64,000 bases of DNA from Okeania hirsuta (GTDB lineage: Bacteria; Cyanobacteriota; Cyanobacteriia; Cyanobacteriales; Microcoleaceae). The number at the start of each line of letters is the position of its first letter. The stretch's first letter is position 1. Location of the stretch: the NCBI RefSeq assembly GCF_003838195.1, contig NZ_RCBY01000006.1:18952-82951 (forward strand), in the 5' to 3' direction. A program made the translations under genes and the position numbers. This document shows, in pieces, positions 16,959-25,647 of the stretch. A model generated the notes under the pieces. It saw only the letters and a program-made list of their open reading frames with translations. It searched no databases and had not been told where the DNA came from.

Positions 16959-17921
16959 ATGCACTATCAACTAAAATTTTTCCTCTACAAAAGGAACTTC
17001 AAACAACCTCTCAAAACCAGCCATGGTATCTGGAATATTAGAGAAGGAATTATTTTACAACTAACCAGCAAAACTGGAAAAATAGGTTTAGGTGAAATTG
17101 CTCCTTTGAGTTGGTTTTGCTCTGAAACTTTGTCGGAAGCTTTAGATTTTTGTCACCACTTACCAACAGAAATTACAGTAGAAACAATTTTATCTATTCC
17201 TGAAAATTTACCTGCTTGTAAGTTTGGTTTTGAGTCGGCTTGGGAAAATCTTAGAGAAAGAGAAATAGATAAGAAAGAAGAATTGAAAAACTCTAATTTT
17301 TACAGTGCTTTATTACCAGAAGGAGAGCCAGCTATAGAAATTTGGAAGCCACTATGGCAAGAAGGATATCGTACTTTTAAATGGAAGATAGGAGTTAATA
17401 AAATTCAAACAGAAATCCAAATTTTTCAGCAGTTAGTTAAAGCACTTCCTACAGAAGCAAATCTCAGATTAGATGCTAATGCTGGATTAACTTTTGAGGA
17501 GGCAAAACAATGGTTAGAAATATGTGAAAATCTCAATTTAATTGAATTTATAGAGCAACCTTTATCTGTCGATAAATTTGAGGAAATGTTGAAATTAAGT
17601 CATCAACACTTGACTCCTATTGCTTTAGATGAATCTGTTGCTAACTTCAGTAAAATGCAACAATATTATCAACAGGGTTGGCGAGGAATATTTTCGATAA
17701 AACCTGCTATTTTTGGTTCGCCTTCCCAACTCCGTAATTTTTGCCAAAATCATATTATTGATGTAGTTTTTTCTTCAGTATTTGAAACAAAAATTGGTAG
17801 AAAATCAGCACTACAACTCGCGACAGAATTACAACCAAATATACTTAAAAGTCGTGCTTTTGGTTTTGGAATTACTCATTGGTTTGATGAACAAGAAGAA
17901 ATATGGCAAGACAATTTATAA
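16959..17921 (+). CDS. menC: o-succinylbenzoate synthase MenC
   Basis: A 320-residue enolase-superfamily enzyme that dehydrates SHCHC to o-succinylbenzoate. The acid/base lysine region is FKWKIGVNK. The metal ligands lie in LRLDANAG, EFIEQPLSV and ALDESVANF, and the second catalytic Lys is in FSIKPAIFGSP. The N-terminal lid segment (FKQPLKTSHGIWNIREGIIL) is present and length is normal. ATG 16959 follows AGGAGG about 40 nt upstream and a closer weak site. Its 3' end once overlapped the menE start; that junction has been tandemly amplified downstream. The enzyme frame itself is intact. Confidence 0.94.
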   Translation: MHYQLKFFLYKRNFKQPLKTSHGIWNIREGIILQLTSKTGKIGLGEIAPLSWFCSETLSEALDFCHHLPTEITVETILSIPENLPACKFGFESAWENLREREIDKKEELKNSNFYSALLPEGEPAIEIWKPLWQEGYRTFKWKIGVNKIQTEIQIFQQLVKALPTEANLRLDANAGLTFEEAKQWLEICENLNLIEFIEQPLSVDKFEEMLKLSHQHLTPIALDESVANFSKMQQYYQQGWRGIFSIKPAIFGSPSQLRNFCQNHIIDVVFSSVFETKIGRKSALQLATELQPNILKSRAFGFGITHWFDEQEEIWQDNL

Positions 17922-18306
17922 GTCAAATTTTTAACTATCTGAGTACAAGTAGTGATTTACTGAAAAACTGATAAGTAATAACTGATAACTGATAACTGAA
18001 ATTACTCATTGGTTTGATGAACAGGAATAAATATGACAAAAAAATTTATGAACCAAATTTTTAACTATCTGAGTACAAGTAGTAATTTACCGAAAAACTG
18101 ATAACTGAAATTACCCATTGGTTTGATGAACAGGAAGAAATATGACAAGACAATTTATAAGTCAAATTTTTAACTATCTAAGTAAAAGTAGTGATTTACT
18201 GAGAAACTGATAAGTAATAACTGAAATTACTCATTAGTTTGATGAACAAGAAGAAATATGACAAGACAATTTATAAGTCAAATTTTTAACTATCTAAGTA
18301 TAAGTA

Positions 18307-18550
18307 GGGTTTGCTGAAAAAGTCTTTTTGTTGAGATAGGGAGTAGGGAGTAGGGAGTAGTGAAGAGTCAAGAGTTGGAAAGAGTCGTAGAGGAACTACT
18401 TGGAAAAATTATCCCCAAATTGTTCTGCCTCTATCTTGCCCCAATACTCACTTTTTGAGCAATGTGCAGGCAAAAACCTGCTACTTTTTTACTACCTAAA
18501 AAGGCAAAAACCTTTATATATCAAGACTTTTATCTTTAATCAGCAAGCCC
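18307..18550. mobile_element. MITE family A, copy 1 (244 bp, 6-bp TSD)
   Basis: The left end GGGTTTGCTGAAAAA and right end TTTAATCAGCAAGCCC are inverted repeats. TAAGTA is directly repeated at 18301-18306 and 18551-18556. It sits inside one unit of the menC-menE array. The interior includes a gggagta heptamer run (18338-18360). No coding capacity. Confidence 0.85.
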
Positions 18551-18764
18551 TAAGTAGTGATTTACTGAGAAACTGATAAGTAATAACTGAAATTACTCAT
18601 TAGTTTGATGAATAAGAATAAATATGACAAGAAAATTTATGAACCAAATTTTTAACTATCTAAGTAAAAGTAGAGATTTACTAATTGGTAATAAGTAGGT
18701 GCGGGTTTAACTAAAAGCCTTGAGATAAGAGAATCTAGTTCTCAAAACCTGCCCTCTTTATTCT

Positions 18765-18893
18765 ATTGAGTGTTTGAAACAAAAGTTATTAGAAAAACTG
18801 CACTATGACTTGGAACATAATTACAACAAAATCTACTCAAAAATTGTGCTTTTGGTTTTGTAATTCCCCATTGATTTAATGAACAAGAGAAAA
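18765..18893 (+). pseudogene. decayed duplicate of the menC 3' end
   Basis: This stretch aligns with the last 45 or so codons of menC (gagtgtttgaaacaaaag, ttgtgcttttggttttg, then attgatttaatgaacaagag) but carries many substitutions and stops. It lies directly against the menE start, in the position the true menC end must once have had. Confidence 0.75.
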
Positions 18894-18894
18894 T

Positions 18895-20376
18895 ATGACA
18901 AGACAATTTATGAACCAAATTTTTAACTATCTGAGTGCAAATAGTGATTTACTAATTAGTAATGAAAGTAGTTATATCTACTCTATTAGTCAAAAAAAGT
19001 TTGATTACTTGAACGAAAATTTTCACCCAGAATCTGCACCAAAGATATTTATATCAGAATCAAAACCAACAGAATTTATTACCAGTTTTGTTGCTGCTGT
19101 TGCTACTGGTTTTCAAGTCTTTCTATGTAATCCAAATTGGGGGAAACAAGAATGGGAACAAGTATTAGAATTAGTACAACCAGATATAATTTTTGGAAAT
19201 ACTCCCGACGAAAATTTTCTAGGAGCAGATATATACAAAAATGATGTATCTCCTCAAAATAGCATCTCTCTAAAACCAATACATACTAATAATAATACCA
19301 AGGAATTTTTTCCAAAAAATTTGATTATGATTCCTACTGGTGGCTCATCTGGAAAAGTTAAATTTACCATTCATACATGGGAAACATTAATAGCATCTGT
19401 GGAAGGCTTCCAAAAATATTTCCAAGTACAAAAAATTAACTCATTTTGTGTTTTACCCTTATATCACGTCAGTGGTTTAATGCAATTCATGCGCTCCTTT
19501 ATTACTGGAGGAAATTTAGTAATTTTGCCATCATATAAAGAAATTTTCGACAAAAAGGAATGGAATATTAATCCCAATAAATTTTTTATTTCCCTAGTAC
19601 CAACTCAATTACAAAAGCTGATACAAAATTCAGAAACAGCAAAATGGTTATCTAATTTTCAGACAGTGCTTTTAGGTGGCGCACCTGCTTGGCAGGAATT
19701 ATTTGATGTAGCTAGAAAATATCAGATTAGATTAGCACCTACTTACGGAATGACTGAAACTGCTGCTCAAATTGCTACTCTTAAACCCAAAGATTTTTTG
19801 AAAGGAAATAATAGCAACGGTCAAATTTTACCCCACGCAGAAATTATGATTAAAAGTGAAAATGGGGAGATTTTAGGCAAAAATAAAATTGGAATTATTA
19901 ACATCAAAGCTCATTCTTTAGCATTAGGATATTATCCCAACTTATTTAATTCTTCTGAAAGTTTTGTGACGGATGATTTAGGATTTTTGGATAATCAAAA
20001 TTACTTAAATATAGTAGGTCGTCGTAGTCAAAAAATTATTACTGGTGGGGAAAATGTTTTTCCGGCAGAAGTAGAAGCAGCTATTTTAGCAACTGGATTA
20101 GTTACTGATGTTTGTGTAATAGGTTTACCCGATAAATATTGGGGTGAAATTGTGACTGCTGTTTATGTTTCTGATGACTTAGAAGTTTCTGTAGAAAAGT
20201 TTATGGCTACTATTAATGAAAAATTGAGTAAGTTTAAACAACCTAAATCTTGGGTTAAAGTTAAAAATTTACCTCGTAATTATCAGGGTAAAATTAATCG
20301 TGAATTGTTAAAAGAAATAGCAATTCAGAAAGAAGAAGTAAGAAGTAAGAAGGAAGAAGGAAGAAGGAGGCTTTAG
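18895..20376 (+). CDS. menE: o-succinylbenzoate-CoA ligase MenE
   Basis: A 493-residue ANL-superfamily ligase that activates o-succinylbenzoate with ATP and CoA. The AMP-binding P-loop is IPTGGSSGKVKFTIHT (about 143). Further motifs are LAPTYGMTETAAQI (about 280), TDDLGFLD, GRRSQKIITGGENVFPAEVE and the C-terminal catalytic Lys in YQGKINREL. The start ATGACAAGACAATTT lies in the last unit of the junction array. The final 15 residues (EEVRSKKEEGRRRL) are encoded by the first copy of the gaaggaag-containing tandem repeat, so the natural C-terminus was probably shorter. Cytosolic, same pathway as menC. Confidence 0.93.
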   Translation: MTRQFMNQIFNYLSANSDLLISNESSYIYSISQKKFDYLNENFHPESAPKIFISESKPTEFITSFVAAVATGFQVFLCNPNWGKQEWEQVLELVQPDIIFGNTPDENFLGADIYKNDVSPQNSISLKPIHTNNNTKEFFPKNLIMIPTGGSSGKVKFTIHTWETLIASVEGFQKYFQVQKINSFCVLPLYHVSGLMQFMRSFITGGNLVILPSYKEIFDKKEWNINPNKFFISLVPTQLQKLIQNSETAKWLSNFQTVLLGGAPAWQELFDVARKYQIRLAPTYGMTETAAQIATLKPKDFLKGNNSNGQILPHAEIMIKSENGEILGKNKIGIINIKAHSLALGYYPNLFNSSESFVTDDLGFLDNQNYLNIVGRRSQKIITGGENVFPAEVEAAILATGLVTDVCVIGLPDKYWGEIVTAVYVSDDLEVSVEKFMATINEKLSKFKQPKSWVKVKNLPRNYQGKINRELLKEIAIQKEEVRSKKEEGRRRL

Positions 20377-20985
20377 TTATTTAGGATAGAAGAAAATATT
20401 ACATTGCCTGAATTTTAAATTTTTGATATTTCGACATCTTTCTTTTCAGAAGGAAGAAGGAAGAAGGAGGCTTTAGTTATCTAGGAGACAAGAAAATATT
20501 ACATTGTCTAAATTTTAAATTTTTGATATTTCGGCATCTTTCTTTTCAGAAGGAAGAAGGAGGCTTTAGTTATCTAGGAGACAAGAAAATATTACATTGT
20601 CTAAATTTTAAATTTTTGATATTTCGGCATCTTTTCTTTCAGAAGGAAGAAGGAAGAAGGAAGAAGAAAGAAGAAGACTTTATACCAATTATCATGCATT
20701 AGTGCTATGGTTGCGTAATACTTCAGTTATTAACTAATTCGTAGAATCCGAATTACTTTTCAGAAGGAAGAAGAAAGAAGGAGGCTTTAGTTATCTAGGA
20801 GAGAAGAAAAGAGTGCATCTCATAGCAAGCAAAAATACTTTGTTTCTATATATTCCCTGTTGCCAGATGAGCTGTTGCCTGTTGCCTAAAAGCAATAATT
20901 TTTTAGCTTTATTCACTCATTGAGATACACCCGAAGAAAATATTACATTGTCTAAATTTTAAACTTTTGATATTTCGGAACCTTT
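20326..20985 (+). repeat. tandem repeat of about 100-120 bp after menE
   Basis: Units begin with cagaaggaagaagg runs, then ggaggctttagttatctagg, attacattgtctaaatttta and gatatttcggcatcttt. Copies start near 20326, 20448, 20547, 20639 (truncated) and 20760. The last copy is split by a MITE at 20811-20932, so amplification preceded that insertion. menE ends inside the first copy. Confidence 0.85.
20811..20932. mobile_element. MITE family B, copy 2 (122 bp, 8-bp TSD)
   Basis: Inverted ends GAGTGCATCTCA and the complement of TGAGATACACCC. GAAGAAAA is repeated exactly at 20803-20810 and 20933-20940. Same length and interior (agatgagctgttgcctgttg) as 16358-16479. Confidence 0.85.
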
Positions 20986-21233
20986 CCTTTTTGACTTTTT
21001 AACTCATACTAATTCAAGCTCTAATCAAACTTACACCTGACTGCTGAATGCTGAATGCTTACATAATCTTGCTCTTGATTAAGCAAAATTATTTAATACT
21101 AAATCTATAGCTATAGATAGTTAAATATCACTCAAAATTATAATTTTTTGATAACTTCAATCTATGTTTAATTCCAGGTAAAATAAACCAATGAATATGA
21201 AATTATCATCCTAGAAACTGAGCAATAAAAAAA

Positions 21234-22388
21234 ATGACTACTCAAACAAATTCACAAACCCTACTAACTCCCTTAATGATGGGAGATTTAACCCTAAAAA
21301 ATCGAGTTGTCATGGCTCCAATGACCCGATCGCGAGCAGGCACAGAGCGAATGCCCAATGCGATGATGGCCGAATATTATGCTCAAAGAGCTGGGGCAGG
21401 TTTAATCATTTCAGAAGCAACTGTCATTTCCAAACAAGCTAATGGTTGGCTAAATACACCAGGCATTTACTCAGACGAACAGACAGAAGCTTGGAAACAA
21501 GTTGTAGATGCTGTCCATAGCAAAGGAACTCCTATGTTCCTTCAACTTTGGCACTGTGGACGAGCTTCTCATAGCAGCTTTCAGGAAAATGGTCAATTGC
21601 CAGTAGCGCCCTCTGCTATTAAGTTGAATCAAGAATACATTCATACTCCCATTGGCAAACAACCATTAGAAACTCCTCGCGCTCTAGAAACAGAAGAGAT
21701 TCCGGGAATTGTAGAAGATTATCGTTTAGCTGCCGAACGTGCAAAGTCTGCTGGTTTTGATGGAGTAGAGATTCACGGAGCAAATGGCTATTTGATTGAC
21801 GAATTTCTACAGTCAAAAACTAATCATCGGAGCGATCGCTATGGTGGCCGTCTGGAAAACAGATTTCAGTTTCTCAAAGAAATTGTAGAGTCTATTTTAA
21901 CTGTTTGGCCTGCTAATAGAGTTGGGGTAAGAATTTCTCCTAATGGTAATTTTAACGATATGGGTTCGCCAGATTTTCGGGAAACTTTTATTTATGTTGC
22001 GCAACAGTTAAATAATTATGGGTTAACTTATCTTCACGTTATGGATGGTTTAGCTTTTGGTTATCACGAATTAGGTGAACCGATGACTTTGGCTGAATTT
22101 AGAGAGGTATTCACCAGCACTCTTATCGGAAATTGTGGATATACTCAAGAAACTGCTGAAACAGCAATTCAAGCTGGAAATGCCGATCTAATTGCTTTTG
22201 GACGACCCTTTATGAGTAATCCAGATTTAGTAGAACGTTTTACTAATGGCTATCCTCTTAATCCACCTGCTGATGTAAAAATTTGGTATTCATTTGACAA
22301 AGAAGGATATATTGATTTTCCCACTTATCAACAATCCCCAGTAATTAGATCAGGAGTCAGGAGTCAGGAGTTAGGAGTCAGGAGTTAG
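21234..22388 (+). CDS. old yellow enzyme family NAD(P)H:flavin oxidoreductase
   Basis: A 384-residue FMN-dependent ene-reductase of the NemA/OYE class, expected to reduce electrophilic C=C bonds with NAD(P)H. The N-terminal FMN segment is LKNRVVMAPMTRSRA (about 20). The substrate/FMN pair is in FDGVEIHGANGYLIDEFLQ (His and Asn about 180). SDRYGGRLENRFQFL and AFGRPFMSNPDLVERF follow. The last 15 residues (SGVRSQELGVRS) are translated from a gtcagga heptamer array, so the C-terminus is repeat-derived. Not obviously linked to the men genes. The physiological substrate is unknown. Confidence 0.9.
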   Translation: MTTQTNSQTLLTPLMMGDLTLKNRVVMAPMTRSRAGTERMPNAMMAEYYAQRAGAGLIISEATVISKQANGWLNTPGIYSDEQTEAWKQVVDAVHSKGTPMFLQLWHCGRASHSSFQENGQLPVAPSAIKLNQEYIHTPIGKQPLETPRALETEEIPGIVEDYRLAAERAKSAGFDGVEIHGANGYLIDEFLQSKTNHRSDRYGGRLENRFQFLKEIVESILTVWPANRVGVRISPNGNFNDMGSPDFRETFIYVAQQLNNYGLTYLHVMDGLAFGYHELGEPMTLAEFREVFTSTLIGNCGYTQETAETAIQAGNADLIAFGRPFMSNPDLVERFTNGYPLNPPADVKIWYSFDKEGYIDFPTYQQSPVIRSGVRSQELGVRS

Positions 22389-22396
22389 GAGTCAGT
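22349..22396. repeat. heptamer array (GTCAGGA/GTTAGGA)
   Basis: About six imperfect 7-bp units overlap the 3' end of the OYE gene and supply its last codons and stop. Confidence 0.8.
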
Positions 22397-22820
22397 AGTT
22401 AGAAAAGAGTTTTTCAGTGACTTTAGAGTCAGAAATAGGTATAGTCCAATAGGGTTCAGTTAAGGTTTTTTTTGGCAGTTCTGTCATCTGAAAACCTCAT
22501 GTACATCTAATAGTTCCATACCTTATGAGTTTTGGTCTTATCTGATTGCGCAGCATGACCTAGGAAACTGTATTGAGGTATAATCCCCACTGTTGTTTTG
22601 GGCAAAAATTTACCACTAATATCAGTTTTATATGAGGTTGCATAGAATGATGAAATTCATTAAATCTATCTATCTTTATCTAAGCTTACCTGCGGTCAAT
22701 TATGCTTGAAATATTATTCTATGCAGCTTCATTTCAATTTGGTATAATTGAATTTCATACATTTATTCAGCAAGACCTAAACGCCTTTTCCTTCTTCCTT
22801 CTTCCTTCTCCCTTCTTCTA
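22389..22820. other. intergenic stretch with MITE C copy 2
   Basis: It contains the 121-bp TA-flanked element (22622-22742) and a lone end tttattcagcaagacct (22757-22773) resembling the right end of MITE family A. A cttcttcc run abuts the GT2 gene. No gene seen. Confidence 0.55.
22622..22742 (+). repeat. MITE family C, copy 2 (121 bp, TA-flanked)
   Basis: Starts tcagttttatatgaggttgc and ends ttctatgcagcttcatttc + aatttgg; TA on both sides. It aligns over its length with the reverse complement of 4407-4516. Confidence 0.6.
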
Positions 22821-23822
22821 TTAATTTTTACCAACAATTTCTCTAACTCGATAAATAGGTCGTTCTTGAGATTCGTGATAAGTTCGCATCAGTAATTCTG
22901 CCAATAAACCAAAACTAAATAATTGTAAACCTGCAAGTAATAACACAACAATTAAAATTAGTAGAGGGCGATCGCCAATCTGTTCATTCAAGCCAAATTT
23001 GAGGATAGTTAAATAAATCCCCAAAAATAGACCAACTCCCCCAGAAATAAAACCCAACATTCCAAAAACGTGCATCGGTCTAGTGAGGAATTTTTTCATA
23101 AAAAATACTGTTAATAAATCCATCACAACTCGGAAAGTTCGCCCTAAACCATACTTACTTTTACCATAGCGACGAGCATAGTGGTTAACAGGTATTTCTG
23201 TAATTCTTGCTCCTTCAATAAAAGCTAAAGCTGGTAAAAATCTATGTAATTCACCATAAAGGTTCATATCAGCAACCAATTCCAAACGATAAGCTTTTAA
23301 AGAACAACCATAATCATGTAAATTTACCCCTGTAACTTTACCAATTATCCAATTAGCAATTTTAGAAGGAAGTAGTCGTGTAACAGCATCATCCTGCCTA
23401 TTTTTTCGCCACCCACTAACTAAGTCATAACCTTCATTGAGCTTAGATAATAATAGTGGAATATCAGCCGGATCATTTTGTAAATCTCCATCTAAAGTGA
23501 CAACTACTTTGGCCGTAGCATACTTAAACCCTGCTGCCATAGCTGCAGTTTGTCCATAATTTCGGCGGAGAATTACTGCTTTTAAATCTGTACGTTTTTG
23601 AGCTAATTCTGTTAGTAGTTTTGTCGAACCATCCCGAGATCCATCATCTACACAAATAATTTCGTAGGTAAGCTGATTTTCCCTTAAACTAGTAGAAATT
23701 GTTTCCAGTAGTTGAGGAATACTATCAACTTCATTGTAAATAGGTGTCACAATAGATATATCTAATAGAGTAGGAGAACTTTTATTTACTCCTATCTCTT
23801 GAGTGGATAAATAGTTACTCAT
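22821..23822 (-). CDS. membrane glycosyltransferase family 2 (DPM1/GtrB-like)
   Basis: A 333-residue GT2. The N-terminal GT-A domain shows SIVTPIYNEVDSIPQLLE, the nucleotide-binding ICVDDGSRDGSTKLL (about 58), the DxD-type LDGDLQNDPADIPLLL (about 112) and SGWRKNRQDD. Two C-terminal transmembrane helices (about 240-262 and 273-300) anchor it. This is the layout of enzymes that move a sugar from a nucleotide sugar to a polyprenyl phosphate. The sugar is not visible. It is 3 kb from a second GT2 of the same layout (25648-26616), suggesting related envelope functions. Start ATG 23822. Confidence 0.88.
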   Translation of the reverse strand: MSNYLSTQEIGVNKSSPTLLDISIVTPIYNEVDSIPQLLETISTSLRENQLTYEIICVDDGSRDGSTKLLTELAQKRTDLKAVILRRNYGQTAAMAAGFKYATAKVVVTLDGDLQNDPADIPLLLSKLNEGYDLVSGWRKNRQDDAVTRLLPSKIANWIIGKVTGVNLHDYGCSLKAYRLELVADMNLYGELHRFLPALAFIEGARITEIPVNHYARRYGKSKYGLGRTFRVVMDLLTVFFMKKFLTRPMHVFGMLGFISGGVGLFLGIYLTILKFGLNEQIGDRPLLILIVVLLLAGLQLFSFGLLAELLMRTYHESQERPIYRVREIVGKN

Positions 23823-23970
23823 TTTGATTAGCTACTATGGATAAATCTTTATTTTATTTAGTTTATCATAACAACTTGAATTTTTGACTGAGTATTCGTA
23901 GCAGCAAAATTAGTAATAATTTTAACCAAGACTACTCTAGGGGTAAATACAGAAAGCGAAAACTTGTCTA

Positions 23971-24111
23971 AGAGACTGTTTGTAAAGTTTTGTAATATAC
24001 AATGATTGACCTTTAAACTGTACAAATTGGTTATTTATCCCAGATTTATAGGCTGAAATACCCAATTTGCGAGGGGTAAAAACACTTCATAATTCTTTAC
24101 AAACAACCTCT
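23971..24111. repeat. short inverted-repeat element (possible MITE D)
   Basis: agagactgtttgtaaag at the left and the complement of ctttacaaacaacctct at the right form 17-bp inverted ends with two mismatches, 141 bp apart. The interior is non-coding. A clear target duplication is not visible. GAGG.TGTTTG-type ends are known from IS5-like elements (recalled). Confidence 0.55.
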
Positions 24112-24199
24112 AAAGTCTCTCAAAATTACTCATAATTATAGCTATAAAACTAAAATGAGTAAGTTTGTTCAGTTGTATATCCATGATAATCGTGAGATT

Positions 24200-24233
24200 G
24201 GCGTTCGCGGAGCGTGGCGTCAGGCATATCGCC
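24200..24233. repeat. small GC-rich dispersed repeat (GCGTTCGCGGAGCGTGGCG)
   Basis: A GC-rich island in AT-rich DNA, with gcgttcgcggagcgtggcg then caggcatatcgcc. Related pieces occur at 53836, 57332 and 62489, each time inside dead transposase DNA. Confidence 0.65.
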
Positions 24234-24349
24234 TATTTCAATTGGATTTGGGTTCATAGTCGCATTTGAAAATACATCAGCACAAAGGGCAGGTTTAGTG
24301 ATCGCTCCTTGGAACTGGAATGACTTAATTACTTATCCCACACTTTGCG

Positions 24350-24705
24350 CTCTGCACTACCCAATTTACAAAAAAGCATTAAAAAAAGGAATTTTTCATC
24401 TGCCGATGAGTGAAATAAAAATTCCCACTTCACAGACAGAAATAATAGAGGCAAGAATTATCCCCAAAATTAGCTTTTATATAATAGAAATAGTCTATGA
24501 AAAATCGGAGTAAACAACAAATAATCAACAAATAGCAGGAGTATATTTAGGAGTAAATAATTTAATAGCTGTAACGACAAATAAAACAGTAATTTTACCT
24601 CTTTTGATTAAAGGCAGACCATTAAAAGCCATTAATAAATTTTATAATAAACGACGCTCTTGTTTACCGAAAAATTGTGGTTTAAAGCCTCCACTTTTAA
24701 GGTGA
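24350..24705 (+). pseudogene. TnpB fragment (IS200/IS605 type)
   Basis: The frame YKKALKKGIFHLPMSEIKIP, then KISFYIIEIVYEKSE, stop, QQIAGVYLGVNNLIAVTTNK and GRPLKAINKFYNKRR follows the TnpB order up to the first RuvC block. The first catalytic Asp (GIDLG) is replaced by Tyr here (GVYLG), a TAA interrupts at 24511, and the rest of the gene is missing. The 3' end (ccgaaaaattgtggtttaa) matches solo ends at 36050 and, inverted, at 35440 and 49363. Confidence 0.75.
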
Positions 24706-24866
24706 TAATAAATCAAAATTTTCATGATTAGTCAATAGAGCATTAATTCTTAAGATATAGGTGACATAACATAATAGTTGAAACTAATTTGATGAATCAA
24801 CTCTTAATTTAAACTTGCTTTTCATTTTTGTTATTTGGTTATTTTTGGATATTAACCAAAAGAGAT

Positions 24867-25532
24867 TTAATTATCAAAAAAATCTGATGAAGATGAATCT
24901 TTCATTTCTTCTATAACTTTCTTTGGCAGACTGCGACGACGACGATACCAAGTTGCACCTCCTACTAACATAGCGATGAGACTTAACGCTCCAACTAAAG
25001 GCAAAATGTCACCTGTTTTTAATGCTGTTAAACCAGAACTTCCTAACATTACAAAAGGCAAAACACCAGGTAAAGTTCCCAAGATAGTGCCTAATAGATA
25101 ATCTTTAAAACTAACAGATGTTAAACCAGCAGCAAAATTTACTAAACCATAAGGAATGATTGGCAATAAACGAATGGCAAACATATAAAATAATCCTCCC
25201 TGACGCATTTCAGCATCCATTGCTTGCCATCTTCCAGCCAACTTTTGAGAAATCCATTCTCGACCTACAGTACGAGAATAATAAAATGCGATAATTGCAG
25301 CAATAATTGCTGCTAAACTTGTCCATAATGTACCGATCCAGGGTCCAAAAATTGCGCCTCCAGCCAGATTAAGTGCTGTAGAAGGTAAAACTAAAATAGT
25401 TGCTATTGTATAAATAACTATATAGATTATTGGTGCCCAAATACCTGCTCGTTCTAGCCAACTTTGAACTTGTTCCGGAGGTAAACCACCTAATAAATAA
25501 GCTGCATAAATAAGCTGCTGTTCCAGTGGCAA
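24867..25532 (-). CDS. TVP38/TMEM64-family membrane protein, N-terminus shifted by a duplication
   Basis: 221 residues from a TTG start, with the SNARE-associated/VTT domain: helices, the segment LNLAGGAIFGPWIGTLWTSL, and RLLPIIPYGLVNFAAGLTSV followed by GTILGTLPG. Family members are DedA-like inner-membrane proteins of unclear transport function. The natural N-terminus (MFNLKTGIFLLTIICIIA, ATG at 25581) lies in another frame because a 13-bp unit is exactly duplicated at 25493-25518. Removing one copy would restore one frame through GTAAYLLGGLPPEQVQ. As it stands, either translation starts at the TTG and lacks the first helix, or the gene is dead. Lies 115 bp downstream of the GT2 gene at 25648-26616. 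Confidence 0.8.
   Translation of the reverse strand: MPLEQQLIYAAYLLGGLPPEQVQSWLERAGIWAPIIYIVIYTIATILVLPSTALNLAGGAIFGPWIGTLWTSLAAIIAAIIAFYYSRTVGREWISQKLAGRWQAMDAEMRQGGLFYMFAIRLLPIIPYGLVNFAAGLTSVSFKDYLLGTILGTLPGVLPFVMLGSSGLTALKTGDILPLVGALSLIAMLVGGATWYRRRRSLPKKVIEEMKDSSSSDFFDN
25493..25518. repeat. exact 13-bp tandem duplication causing a frameshift
   Basis: ATAAATAAGCTGC occurs twice back to back (25493-25505, 25506-25518) in the 5' part of the TVP38-family gene. Thirteen is not a multiple of three, so the duplication moves the first transmembrane segment out of frame. Confidence 0.9.
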
Positions 25533-25647
25533 TTATACAAATAATTGTCAGGAGAAAAATACCAGTTTTAAGATTGAACATTAAATCTCTACTCCGACCC
25601 AAAATTACTGCTTTAGTATTCTTGATTTAATGACAAAAACTTTGAGA

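Larger units (their letters stand above)
17870..18900 (+). repeat. tandem array of the menC-menE junction
   Basis: Five or six units of about 110-120 bp start near 17870, 17999, 18108, 18225, 18591 and 18844. Each carries attactcattggtttgatga (the menC 3' end) and, just after, an atgacaagacaatttat-type start like that of menE. One unit is split by a MITE (18307-18550). The last unit runs into the real menE start. It fills the 970-bp gap between menC and menE. Confidence 0.85.

Noticed and set aside
17870..18900. Regular 115-bp repeats considered as a CRISPR array
   Set aside because: The whole unit is repeated, including menC and menE coding sequence; there are no unique spacers.
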